From NCBI RefSeq assembly GCF_025999835.1, contig NZ_AP025628.1, positions 1,860,001 to 1,924,000 on the forward strand: a stretch of 64,000 bases of DNA. The letters are read 5' to 3'. Positions 9,304 to 16,670 of the stretch are shown here, one piece after another (within the stretch, counting starts at the first letter, position 1; every line of letters starts with the position of its first letter). This DNA comes from Caldinitratiruptor microaerophilus (GTDB taxonomy: Bacteria > Bacillota > Sulfobacillia > Symbiobacteriales > ZC4RG38). Under the pieces are notes generated by a model. It ran no database searches. It saw only the letters and a program-made list of their open reading frames with translations, and had not been told where the DNA came from. The translations under genes and the position numbers were made by a program.

Positions 9304-9855
9304 CTACTGGCCCGAGACGGCTGCACCCGGAGCGCGGGCGACGCGGATGCTGCCGACGATCGCCTTGATCCGGCTCCACAGCCCCCCGGGGGCCGGCGCG
9401 GGATCCGGGGCCCGGGCCACCGCCGGGGAGCCGGCGCGCAGGACGCCGGGGTTCACGGCAACGACGCGGAGCTCCTGAGGCTTGACGAGCCCGAGGCGGC
9501 GGGCTTCCCGCTCGATCCGCTCCATGCTGCTCAGTTCGCTCACGACCGCGCGCAGGTTCCGGTTCTCCTGCTCCAGGCGGTCCGCCTCCGCGCGGAGGCC
9601 GCTGATCCGGGCGGATAGGCGCTGCGACTCGGCCTGGTAGCGTACGTACCAGACCCCCGCCCCCACCGCCGCGCACCACACGAGGGCCGCGGCAACCCAC
9701 ACGGCCACGCCGGGCATGGGCCGGGCCCGGCTCGCGTCCCGGACGTGCGGAGAGGCGCGCTCCGGGAGCTGGGGCGCCCGCACGGCCTCCGGCCCTCGCC
9801 CCGCCCAAGGGGCGCCGGACAGCCGCTCGATGCTCAGTTCTCTGGCTACCTGCAT
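9304..9855 (-). CDS. ftsL: FtsL-like division protein
   Basis: Bitopic membrane protein expected to join FtsB/DivIC in the divisome. It has a long N-terminal cytoplasmic tail of about 45 residues, one membrane segment (VAVWVAAALVWCAAVGAGVW), then a predicted coiled coil (SARISGLRAEADRLEQENRNLRAVV) and a motif ERIEREARRLGLVKPQELRVV that is typical of the FtsL/DivIC superfamily. The length, 183 residues, is larger than most FtsL because of an Ala/Pro-rich C-terminal extension. Position between rsmH and the PBP gene is the canonical ftsL slot. Sequence conservation of FtsL is weak, so the assignment depends on topology and context. Confidence 0.85.
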   Translation of the reverse strand: MQVARELSIERLSGAPWAGRGPEAVRAPQLPERASPHVRDASRARPMPGVAVWVAAALVWCAAVGAGVWYVRYQAESQRLSARISGLRAEADRLEQENRNLRAVVSELSSMERIEREARRLGLVKPQELRVVAVNPGVLRAGSPAVARAPDPAPAPGGLWSRIKAIVGSIRVARAPGAAVSGQ

Positions 9856-9876
9856 GGTATGACCCCCCCGCGCGGT

Positions 9877-10833
9877 TCAGACGGGCACACCCTCCGGGCC
9901 GAGCTTCTCGGCCACTCGGAGGCGGGCGCTGCGCGCCCTGGCGTTGCGACGGATCTCTTCCGGGCCCGGCAGGCGGGGTTGCCTTCCCACCGGCCGCAGC
10001 ACCGGCTTCTTGCCGCAGATGCAGACCGGCGTCCCGGGCGGGCACTCGCAACCCCGGGCCAGCCGGGCGATGAACTGCTTCACGATGCGGTCCTCCAGGG
10101 AGTGAAAGGCGATCGCCACCAGGCGGCCGCCGGGCCGGAGGACCCTCACGGCGGCCTCGAGCGCAGACTCGAGCTCGCCGAGTTCGTCGTTGACGGCGAT
10201 GCGGAGCGCCTGAAAGGTGCGGCGGGCCGGGTGTTGCGGCTCCCGCCGGGCAGGGGCCGGGATGGCCTCGCGGACCAGTTCGGCCAGCTGGAGGGTCGTC
10301 CGGATGGGGCGCCGCTCCCGCTCCGCCACGATCCGGCGGGCGATGCGGGCGGCGAACCGCTCCTCGCCGTACTCCCGGAGGATCCGGGCGAGTTCCTCCT
10401 CCGGGAGCCGGGCGACCAGGTCGGCCGCCGTGACGGGGGCGTCCGGGTCCATCCGCATGTCGAGTGGAGCCTCGTGGCGGTAGCTGAAGCCGCGGCCGGG
10501 ATCGTCCACCTGCGGGCTCGACACCCCCAGGTCGAAGAGCACGCCGTCCACGCCATCCAGACCTGCCTCCGCCACGACCTCGGCCAGGCGGGAGAACCGG
10601 GTGCGTACGAGCCGGACCCGATCGGCGTACGGCTGCAGGCGCTCACCGGCGGCCCGGAGGGCGGCGGGGTCGCGGTCGAGGGCTAGAAGCCGTCCGTCGG
10701 GACCCAGGCGGCGGGCGATGGCCTCGCTGTGCCCCCCGCCGCCCACGGTGCAGTCGACGTAGCGGCCTCCGGGGCGCACCGCCAGCGCCTCCAGGACCTC
10801 GGCCAGGAGGACGGGCTCGTGCTCGAACCCCAT
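9877..10833 (-). CDS. rsmH: 16S rRNA (cytosine(1402)-N4)-methyltransferase RsmH
   Basis: SAM-dependent methyltransferase (MraW) acting on C1402 in the decoding centre of 16S rRNA. It starts HEPVLLAEVLEAL, has the SAM-binding motif VDCTVGGGGHSEAI, LLALDRDP, and the family blocks FDLGVSSPQVDDPGRGFSY and AFHSLEDRIVKQF. Length 318 is standard. It follows mraZ by 27 bases and precedes ftsL by 21, the conserved start of the dcw operon. Confidence 0.97.
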   Translation of the reverse strand: MGFEHEPVLLAEVLEALAVRPGGRYVDCTVGGGGHSEAIARRLGPDGRLLALDRDPAALRAAGERLQPYADRVRLVRTRFSRLAEVVAEAGLDGVDGVLFDLGVSSPQVDDPGRGFSYRHEAPLDMRMDPDAPVTAADLVARLPEEELARILREYGEERFAARIARRIVAERERRPIRTTLQLAELVREAIPAPARREPQHPARRTFQALRIAVNDELGELESALEAAVRVLRPGGRLVAIAFHSLEDRIVKQFIARLARGCECPPGTPVCICGKKPVLRPVGRQPRLPGPEEIRRNARARSARLRVAEKLGPEGVPV

Positions 10834-10860
10834 GCCACCTCCACTCCCCCGCCGGCGGCC

Positions 10861-11286
10861 TCAGAAGTCGATGATCTTCTCGGCCAGCTCCTCGTACGAC
10901 TGGTCCGCCTTCGCCTGGTAGGCTTCCCACTCGCTGCGCGACCAGATCTCGACCCGGCTGGACACCCCGATGATCACCACGTCACGTTCCAGGCGGGCGT
11001 AGGAGCGGAGGTTCTCGGGGATGAGCACCCGCCCCTGGGCGTCGACCTCGAGCTCGGCGGCTCCGGAGAAGAAGAACCGCACGAAGGCCCGGGCGTCGGC
11101 CCGGGTGAAGGGGAGTTCCCGCAGCCGGGCCTCCAGGGACTGCCACTCTGCCATCGGGAAGACGAAGAGGCAGTTGTCCAGGCCCCGGGTGGCCACGAAC
11201 CGCTCGCCCAGCTCCTCCCGGAAGCGCGCCGGGATGATCAGGCGTCCCTTCGCGTCGATCGTGTGCTGGTACTCGCCCATGAACAT
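10861..11286 (-). CDS. mraZ: Transcriptional regulator MraZ
   Basis: First gene of the dcw operon; MraZ forms rings with AbrB-like folds and binds repeats in its own promoter. Both internal copies of the family motif are visible: [14 protein letters not shown] in the N-terminal half and [16 protein letters not shown] in the C-terminal half. Length 141 is normal. The ATG is preceded by GGGAGGTGAGCCGGG, a good ribosome site. Three direct repeats matching the known MraZ target occur about 100 bases upstream (11385-11413), so autoregulation of this operon is likely. Confidence 0.96.
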   Translation of the reverse strand: MFMGEYQHTIDAKGRLIIPARFREELGERFVATRGLDNCLFVFPMAEWQSLEARLRELPFTRADARAFVRFFFSGAAELEVDAQGRVLIPENLRSYARLERDVVIIGVSSRVEIWSRSEWEAYQAKADQSYEELAEKIIDF

Positions 11287-11384
11287 CCCGGCTCACCTCC
11301 CGGTCCGGAGAGGCCGAAAAACCCGGGAAGGTCGCCTCCGGCCGGAGCCGGCCCCCCAAGGTGACCGTTCGGGCTGCGTGGGGT

Positions 11385-11413
11385 TCCCCCACTATCCCCC
11401 ACTTTCCCCCACT
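11385..11413 (-). promoter_or_regulatory. MraZ-box array upstream of mraZ
   Basis: Three direct copies of AGTGGGGG lie on the minus strand with an exact ten-base period (plus-strand tccccc-act repeated three times). This matches the known MraZ recognition pattern of TGGG or GTGGG repeats separated by a short spacer near mraZ. The spacing puts all three on one DNA face. Binding by the mraZ product at 10861 is inference from the family. Confidence 0.82.
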
Positions 11414-11471
11414 CTGATGCCATCATTCTCCCTCAACCGGCCGACTCCTGCAAGGGCTCTGGCGGTAGAGC

Positions 11472-11506
11472 AAAAAATTTGCAGCGCCGGATATCTCCGG
11501 CGCTGC
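11472..11506 (-). terminator. Rho-independent terminator after the methyltransferase gene
   Basis: On the minus strand a perfect ten-base-pair stem (GCAGCGCCGG, six-base loop, CCGGCGCTGC) is followed by AAATTTTTT. It lies about 50 bases past the stop of the methyltransferase (11556), and separates that gene from the dcw operon promoter region. Confidence 0.85.
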
Positions 11507-11555
11507 CTGTTCGGCCCCCTCCGTATTCACCGGCTTGCCCCGGACTGCCGGCCAC

Positions 11556-12230
11556 CTACGGTCCCATCTCGCCAGCCGCGGCCGGGGGCACCTCGGCCGT
11601 GACGATCCAGACCCAGTCGTCCACCTGCTCCGCCCGGCAGCGGCAGCCCAGGCGCTCGAAGGTGCCGGTCAGGACCTCGACCGAGGTGTAGTACTCGCTG
11701 TCCAGCTCTTCCACGAGGTCCAGCCGTCCCCGGGCCAGGAGCAGTTCCCGGAACTCCTCCCGGGCCCGCCAGCTGGCGAAGGCGATGTCCCCGATCACCA
11801 CCCGGCCCCCCGGACGCACCACCCGGAGGAGTTCCCGGGCCGCGAGGGCCTTGGTCGGGTCGTCGAGGTGGTGCAGCGCGTAGGTGGAGACTGCCGCGGC
11901 CGCCACACCGTCCGGCAGCGGGATGTGCAGGAAGTGGCCGTCGAGAACCGGCACCCCCCGGAGCTTGCGGCGCGCCTCCCGCCGCATGCCCGCCGAAGGG
12001 TCCACCGCCACCACCCGGTAGCCGACCCGCTGAAGCTCCAGGCTCAGGTTCCCCGTGCCGGCGCCCACGTCGACGACCAGCGCCCGGGGCCGCGCCCGTA
12101 CCGCTCGCACCACCCGGGCCAGCACCTCGCGGTAGTTCTCGAACCCGTCCGCCCCGCCGAACACCGTCTGGTCGTACGTCGGCGCCCACCCGTCGAACAG
12201 GGCCATGAAGTCGGCGTGAGTGTATCGCAT
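11556..12230 (-). CDS. Class I SAM-dependent methyltransferase (YrrT-like)
   Basis: Small-molecule type methyltransferase of 224 residues. Motif I is VVDVGAGTGNLS (about residues 50-62), motif II VVAVDPS, then STYALHHLDD and a post-motif III VRPGGRVVIGDI. The overall layout, including the N-terminal FDGWAPTYDQTVFG, resembles YrrT/UbiE-like enzymes; in Bacillus YrrT is linked to S-adenosylhomocysteine recycling, but no such genes flank it here. The gene stands alone, with a terminator directly downstream, so its substrate cannot be inferred. Confidence 0.85.
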   Translation of the reverse strand: MRYTHADFMALFDGWAPTYDQTVFGGADGFENYREVLARVVRAVRARPRALVVDVGAGTGNLSLELQRVGYRVVAVDPSAGMRREARRKLRGVPVLDGHFLHIPLPDGVAAAAVSTYALHHLDDPTKALAARELLRVVRPGGRVVIGDIAFASWRAREEFRELLLARGRLDLVEELDSEYYTSVEVLTGTFERLGCRCRAEQVDDWVWIVTAEVPPAAAGEMGP

Positions 12231-12545
12231 CGGCGGCCTCCTCCCGGTGCGACCAGGGATGGGGGATGTAATTCCGTAAATCCGATCAGAATCACTGGCT
12301 TAGGTCGCATTGTAGTCTCCCCCGGTCACGCTGTCAATGGGCTCCGGGCCGTGCGGGCTCCGGACCCTGCGTGCTCCTGGCCCTGCGGCCGGCCGCGCTC
12401 CGGGCCCTACGGCCGGCCGGGCCTTCGGCTGCACCGCTGCGAGGCCGCCGCGGCACACTCCGGCCACTCGCGCAGCGGGGTGTGCGGGTCGCGCAGTCCC
12501 GCACACCCCGGTAGAGGTTCTGTAGGAACGGCGGCATCCCCCGGC
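12231..12545. other. Intergenic region between thiO and the methyltransferase, with hairpin and GC-rich repeats
   Basis: No gene is supported here. The left part holds the methyltransferase ribosome site and AT-richer DNA (about 12258-12315) that may contain its promoter. About 12340-12420 consists of imperfect repeats of GGGCTCCGG and GGCCGGCCG units. At 12477-12509 there is a perfect 12-base-pair inverted repeat (GGGGTGTGCGGG, nine-base loop, CCCGCACACCCC) just past the thiO stop. It has no T-run, so it may act as an RNA-stabilising or factor-dependent stop rather than an intrinsic terminator. Confidence 0.5.
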
Positions 12546-13694
12546 CTAACCGAACCGGTCCGGGGAGAAGGGCGTGAGGTCGATCTCCGGCCTGCGCCCC
12601 GCGCACAGGGCAGCCACCAGTCGACCGGTGAGGGGCCCCAGGAGGATCCCGTTGCGGAAGTGGCCGGTCGCCAGCACGAGCCCGGGACGGCCCTCCGGCC
12701 GGCCGATCACGGGGAGACCGTCCGGGGTGCCGGGGCGCAGCCCCACACGCCAGCCGATCACAGCGGCGGCTTCCAGGGCGGGCACGATGCGGCGCACCAC
12801 GCCGGCGAGGTGGGCCAGGCCCGCGGCGGTCGGCTCGGCACGCCACTCGCCGGGCTCCACGGTGGCCCCGACCAGGACCCGCCCGTCCCGCCGGGGCACG
12901 AGGTACGAGTGGTCGCTGTACACGGGGGTCCCCCGGCTGCGCCAGTCACCGCCGGCCCGGTCCGGCTCCGGATCGAGCACGAGGATCTGGCCCCGCACCG
13001 GCAACACCGGCACGTGCAGGTCCAGGAGCGCCGCCAGAGAGCCGCTCCAGGCGCCCGCCGCCAGCACGACCTCCCCGGCGGCCCGGTCCCCGGCATCGGT
13101 CCGGACCCCGGTGACCCGGGCGCCGTCCCGGAGGAACCCCGTCACCTGCACGCCGTTCAGCACCTCCACCCCGCGCCGGCGGCAGGCCGCCGCCAGGGCG
13201 AATGCGGCGTGCTCGGGCACCAGGAAGGCGTCCCGCTCCGCATAGAGGCCACCCAGGCAACGCTGGACGCCGGGTACGTAGGCCTCGACCTGCGCGGGCT
13301 CCCACCACGCCGCAGCGGCCCCGGCCTCGTTCTGCCACCGCACGGCGTCCCGGAGCCGCGCCGCTTCCCCGTCGGGGTCGCCGGCAGGCTCCGGCCCGGC
13401 CGGCGCCAGGGCCAGGATGCCGCCGCGCACGAGGCCGATGTCGACGCCTGTCTCCGCGAGGAGGTCGGCGGCCAGGCTCCCGTACAGGTCACGCGCTCTC
13501 AGGGCCATGTCGAACAGGGGCCCGGGGCCCGACGGCTCGAGCTGCGCAGCGAGCATCCCGGCGCTCGCCCCGGTGGCGCCGGCGCCTGGGCGCTGCCGTT
13601 CCACCAGCGTGACCCGGGCCCCTTCGCCGGCGAGGTAGTACGCGGCGCTGAGCCCCACGATCCCGCCCCCGACCACCACCACGTCAGCGGCCAT
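12546..13694 (-). CDS. thiO: Glycine oxidase ThiO
   Basis: FAD enzyme that oxidises glycine to the imine used by thiazole synthase. The N-terminus is a Rossmann FAD site VVVVGGGIVGLSAAYYLAGEGARVTLVERQ, and the C-terminus has the DAO-family block GLRPGTPDGLPVIG followed by GLVLATGHFRNGILLGPLTG typical of ThiO. Length 382. It begins at the base after the thiSG stop and is the last gene of a thiE-thiSG-thiO operon controlled by a TPP riboswitch; use of ThiO rather than ThiH indicates an aerobic or microaerobic thiazole route. Confidence 0.94.
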   Translation of the reverse strand: MAADVVVVGGGIVGLSAAYYLAGEGARVTLVERQRPGAGATGASAGMLAAQLEPSGPGPLFDMALRARDLYGSLAADLLAETGVDIGLVRGGILALAPAGPEPAGDPDGEAARLRDAVRWQNEAGAAAAWWEPAQVEAYVPGVQRCLGGLYAERDAFLVPEHAAFALAAACRRRGVEVLNGVQVTGFLRDGARVTGVRTDAGDRAAGEVVLAAGAWSGSLAALLDLHVPVLPVRGQILVLDPEPDRAGGDWRSRGTPVYSDHSYLVPRRDGRVLVGATVEPGEWRAEPTAAGLAHLAGVVRRIVPALEAAAVIGWRVGLRPGTPDGLPVIGRPEGRPGLVLATGHFRNGILLGPLTGRLVAALCAGRRPEIDLTPFSPDRFG

Positions 13695-14768
13695 TCACTC
13701 CACCTCCTCCGGGCGGCGCACCGGCGCCGGGTGGGCCGGACCCGCCGCCGCGCCCGCCCCGGCGAGGGGCACGCCGGCGGTCGGGCTGGAGGGGGACGCT
13801 CCCTCCAGACGGGGTATCCGCCCCGCCAGGAAGCCCTGCCGGCCAGCGATCACGGCCCAGCGCATGGCCTCGGCCATGAGGGCGGGCACGCGGGCCTTGG
13901 CGATGGCGGTGTTGATGAGAACCGCGGCCGCCCCCAGCTCCATCGCGTGGGCCGCGTCCGTGGGGCTGCCGATGCCGGCGTCGACGACCACCGGCACCTT
14001 CACCCGCTCGATCACCCGCCGGAGGGAGGTCCAGTCCACGAGCCCCTGCCCGGAGCCGATGAGCGAGGCCAGCGGCATGACGGCCGCCGCACCCGCCTCC
14101 TCGAGCCGGAGGCACGTGACGAGGTCGGCGGTGGTGTACGGGAGGACCACGAAACCTTCGTTGACGAGGATGCGGGTCGCCTCCAGGGTGCCGCTGAGAT
14201 CCGGCAGCAGGGTCTCCCGATCGCCGATGACCTCCAGCTTGATCCAGTTCGTGCCGGTGGCCTCACGGGCGAGGCGCGCCATCTTGACGGCGTCCTCCAC
14301 CGTGTAGGCGCCGGCCGTGTTGGGCAGGAGGTGGTAACGGCTCAGATCCAGGTGGGCCAGGATGTCCCCGCCGCGCGGGTCGGAGAAGTCCATGTAGCGG
14401 ATGGCGACCGTCACCATCTCGGTACCGCTCCGCTCCAGCGCGGCCTGCATGGTGGCGGCGTCCGGATACTTGCCGGTGCCCACGAAGAGGCGCGAGCGAA
14501 ACGTGCGCCCGGCGATCACCAGCGGGTCGCCGGCAGGGTCGTAGGGGTCCCGGCCTTCCCAAGGGCCCTGCCCCCCGCCGATCGCACGCACGATCTCCAC
14601 GTGCTCTCCCTCCCGCACCACGACGCTCGCCCAGCGGTCCCGGGTGACGACCTCGTCCCCGACCGCCACGGCGACCCGGCCGCTCTCGTGCCCCAGGCGT
14701 GCCAGGAGCTCCTCCACCGTGAGCGGGCCGGGGACCTCGATCTCCTTCCGGTTGACGACGATCCGCAT
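13695..14768 (-). CDS. thiSG: ThiS-ThiG fusion: sulfur carrier protein joined to thiazole synthase
   Basis: One continuous frame encodes ThiS (about residues 1-67: RIVVNRKEIEVPGPLTVEELLA, ending VRAIGGG) directly followed, after a short linker QGPWEGRDPYDPAGD, by ThiG (FRSRLFVGTGKYPD, LPNTAGAYT, IKLEVIGD, the Schiff-base Lys region and MPLASLIGSGQGL). ThiS donates sulfur as a C-terminal Gly-Gly thiocarboxylate, so here the diglycine is internal. Such bifunctional proteins are known in databases, but how the carrier is activated is not obvious. The C-terminus is an Ala/Pro-rich extension. Start chosen at ATG 14768 behind AGGAGGAGG; 357 residues. No thiF is in the window. Confidence 0.93.
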   Translation of the reverse strand: MRIVVNRKEIEVPGPLTVEELLARLGHESGRVAVAVGDEVVTRDRWASVVVREGEHVEIVRAIGGGQGPWEGRDPYDPAGDPLVIAGRTFRSRLFVGTGKYPDAATMQAALERSGTEMVTVAIRYMDFSDPRGGDILAHLDLSRYHLLPNTAGAYTVEDAVKMARLAREATGTNWIKLEVIGDRETLLPDLSGTLEATRILVNEGFVVLPYTTADLVTCLRLEEAGAAAVMPLASLIGSGQGLVDWTSLRRVIERVKVPVVVDAGIGSPTDAAHAMELGAAAVLINTAIAKARVPALMAEAMRWAVIAGRQGFLAGRIPRLEGASPSSPTAGVPLAGAGAAAGPAHPAPVRRPEEVE

Positions 14769-14857
14769 GCGCTCTCCCCCTCCTCCTCCTGTCGGAACTG
14801 CCCACGATCGAAGCGCCGGCCCGGGGCCGGACCGGCCGCGCCCGCCCCGGGGCTCGG

Positions 14858-15520
14858 TCACGGCCGCCTGCCAGGGGGCGGGAAGGGCACCCGGGGCCGT
14901 GCCGGAGACCCCTCGAGGGCCTCCCGCAGGGCGACCGCTGCCGCCCGCGGGTCGGCGGCGCCGAGCACGCCGGAGATCACCGCCACCCCGGCCACGCCGG
15001 TGGCTGCCACCTCCCGGGCGTTCTCCGCCGTGATCCCGCCGATGGCCAGGACGGGCACGGAGACCGACTCCACGACCCGGGCGAGTTCGTCGAGCCCCCG
15101 GGGAAGGCCACCGGGATGCGACCGGGTCGGGAAGACGCTGCCGAAGGTCACGTAGTCGGCCCCCACCTGAGCCGCCTGCACCGCTTCCTCCAGCGAGTGG
15201 ACGGACACGCCGACAAGGGTCCCGGGGGGGACCAGGCGGCGGGCGACCTCGGGCGGCAGGCTGCGCCGTGCCAGGTGCACCCCGGCGGCCCCCACCGCCA
15301 CGGCGACGTCGACCCGGTCGTTGACGAGGAGGCCGGCCCCGGCCTCATCGGCGAGCTCCTGCACCCGCCGCGCCAGGTCGTAGAGGTCGGCCGCCGGAGC
15401 CGCCTTGTCCCGCACCTGGACCCAGTCCACGCCCCCGGCGAGCGCTTCCCGGACGGCGCCCAGAAGGTCGGCCGCCGCCCCCCGGTCCGTGATGAGGTGA
15501 AACGCGAAACGCCCCGCCAC
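14858..15520 (-). CDS. thiE: Thiamine-phosphate synthase ThiE
   Basis: Couples HMP-pyrophosphate with thiazole phosphate to give thiamine phosphate. The 220-residue protein shows FHLITDR, VQVRDK, LVNDRVDVAVAVGAAGVHLARRSLPP, the pyrophosphate-site region GVSVHSLEEA, and GSVFPTRSHPG, AIGGITAEN: the full set of ThiE motifs. GTG start with GGAGGAG upstream. First gene of the thi operon, about 110 bases downstream of the TPP aptamer. Confidence 0.96.
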   Translation of the reverse strand: MAGRFAFHLITDRGAAADLLGAVREALAGGVDWVQVRDKAAPAADLYDLARRVQELADEAGAGLLVNDRVDVAVAVGAAGVHLARRSLPPEVARRLVPPGTLVGVSVHSLEEAVQAAQVGADYVTFGSVFPTRSHPGGLPRGLDELARVVESVSVPVLAIGGITAENAREVAATGVAGVAVISGVLGAADPRAAAVALREALEGSPARPRVPFPPPGRRP

Positions 15521-15565
15521 GCCTCACTCCTCCCTGGTGCACGGTCGGGGTGTGCGGGCGGGGAA

Positions 15566-15603
15566 CAGGAAAGCCGCCGCTGCCACGGCGGGCAGGCGGC
15601 GGC
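15566..15603 (-). terminator. Terminator-like hairpin, probable expression platform of the TPP riboswitch
   Basis: On the minus strand a stem of 12 pairs with one bulged C (GCCGCCGCCTGCC, loop, GGCAGCGGCGGC) is followed by TTTCCTGTT, between the aptamer and the thiE ribosome site. Its place suggests ligand-dependent early termination, although the T-tract is short. Confidence 0.5.
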
Positions 15604-15628
15604 AGACCAGTCCTCTGCACGCGAACGC

Positions 15629-15716
15629 GCTTCCCTACGCTGGCATTACCCAGGTCAGGTTCGCAGGGTACGGGGCCCGTGGCCCCGTTCTCAGCACGAA
15701 GCACCCCTAGCGCGCA
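15629..15716 (-). promoter_or_regulatory. TPP riboswitch (THI element)
   Basis: On the minus strand the conserved THI-box features occur in order: TAGGGGTGC, GCTGAGA, ACCCTGCGAACCTGA, CTGGGTAATGCCAGCGTAGGGAAG. The variable P3a arm is a short GC hairpin (GGGGCC-ACGG-GCCCC). It precedes thiE, so binding of thiamine pyrophosphate should shut down thiE-thiSG-thiO. Confidence 0.97.
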
Positions 15717-15984
15717 CTCTCTTTGCACAAGAGTTTAGCGTGAATCGGCGCGGCCGGCAATCGAACACAGGAACGTCTCCGGCCCTCACGCCTGGCCCCC
15801 CACTGGCACGACGTCATGGCGGCGATCGGCGTCTCCGGAGCGGCCTCAGAACGGCGTGTCCCGGCCGGCCAGTCCGGCGGGATGCCTTACCTGGCCCGTC
15901 CTGCACGTCTCGGACGGGAACCGTCGGTCCGTGGAGGGCAAGTCGTTCACTGCTCCGGAACCTTGTTGCGCCTCACGGGACGAC

Positions 15985-16033
15985 GTGCACTTCAGGAACC
16001 GCAGCGGTTCTCGTTGCGGTGCCTGAAGTGCAC
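15985..16033. repeat. 49-nt palindromic element, copy A
   Basis: Starts GTGCACTTCAGGAACC and ends GGTGCCTGAAGTGCAC; the arms pair almost perfectly around a central GCAGCGG/GCGG region. Flanking TCACGGG and CCCGTCA extend the symmetry with one mismatch after six-base internal loops. Same length and same outer arm as copy B 170 bases away. Confidence 0.75.
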
Positions 16034-16154
16034 TGCTCCCCCGTCACGACGTTCGAATGCGGAGGCAGCAGCGCATTCTTGACGTGTCTAGTTTACGTAA
16101 AGCTTGTGTTCTGTCGACAGAAATCGGCCGGTGGCGCGTTCACAGGGGCCCTGT

Positions 16155-16203
16155 GTGCACTTCAGGAACCACTACGCTCTTTCTAGCGGTTCCTGTACTG
16201 CAC
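16155..16203. repeat. 49-nt palindromic element, copy B
   Basis: Starts GTGCACTTCAGGAACC, identical over 16 bases to copy A, and ends GGTTCCTGTACTGCAC. The loop half differs from copy A but a complementary CTA/TAG pair near the centre is kept, as expected if structure rather than sequence is conserved. Confidence 0.75.
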
Positions 16204-16326
16204 ATCGACGCAATTTCTATCCAGATCCAGCAATAAATGGTACATACAGGCGGCGGGGGAGGATGACGGCCATGGAATTCGGCCTGTGGTGGACTGTCCC
16301 GGTGCCCGTGGCCCTCGTTCGGCAGG

Positions 16327-16611
16327 GTGAACAAGCAGTTCGAAGAAACCAACCGCCGCCTGGCCACGCTCGAACGCCTGGCAGAGAGCCTGGGCGCCGA
16401 GTTGGGCATCACCTGCAAGGAACACCGGCTCGTGTACGAGGCGGTGGCCCACAGAGACGAACGGCTGCGCGCCCACCTCGACGAGATGCAAAGGGTCCTG
16501 TCCGCCCGGGCGGACCGGTTCGACACGCGCCTCGGGCGCCTCGGACTGGGGCTGGCGTCCGTCGCCGCGGGGGCCGGCGAGGTGCCCCCGGGCGGGGCCA
16601 TCGGATCCTGA
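16327..16611 (+). CDS. Small coiled-coil protein of unknown function
   Basis: The only plus-strand candidate in this region. The 94 residues begin NKQFEETNRRLATLERLAESLG and continue as a charged helix with heptad spacing to about residue 75, then end in a Gly/Ala-rich tail. Similar small coiled-coil ORFs with NRRLATLE-type repeats are widespread in Bacillota and phages, without assigned function. Starts at GTG with no clear ribosome site. An in-frame start further upstream is not obvious, but a different frame beginning ATG 16264 (MTAMEFGLWW) abuts it, so the gene may have lost its N-terminus by frameshift. Composition is less biased than in the shadow frames. Confidence 0.5.
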   Translation: MNKQFEETNRRLATLERLAESLGAELGITCKEHRLVYEAVAHRDERLRAHLDEMQRVLSARADRFDTRLGRLGLGLASVAAGAGEVPPGGAIGS

Positions 16612-16670
16612 GGGCGGCCTGGCAGGTCCGGGGCGGATCGGCAGGGGCAGGGCCATGCGCCGGTAGGGGT

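Larger units (their letters stand above)
15734..16326. other. Gene-free region with twin hairpins and palindromes
   Basis: About 590 bases with no supported gene. It contains two matching 49-base inverted repeats (15985-16033 and 16155-16203), a perfect 14-base palindrome TTCTGTCGACAGAA (16109-16122), and TTTACGTAAA (16092-16101). The part from 16080 to 16255 is clearly richer in A and T than the flanks, which could mark a promoter zone or an acquired or degraded element. Confidence 0.55.

Noticed and set aside
11535-15155. 1206-residue plus-strand open frame
   Set aside because: It lies antisense to the methyltransferase and the thi operon, is Arg/Gly/Pro/His-rich without any motif, and arises from codon bias in GC-rich DNA.
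16041-16075. tRNA-like GTTCGAAT sequence
   Set aside because: The T-loop-like octamer is isolated; no acceptor, D or anticodon stems can be formed around it.
15985-16203. Insertion sequence or its terminal repeats
   Set aside because: The two hairpins are in direct rather than inverted arrangement, only 170 bases apart, with no transposase or target duplication visible.
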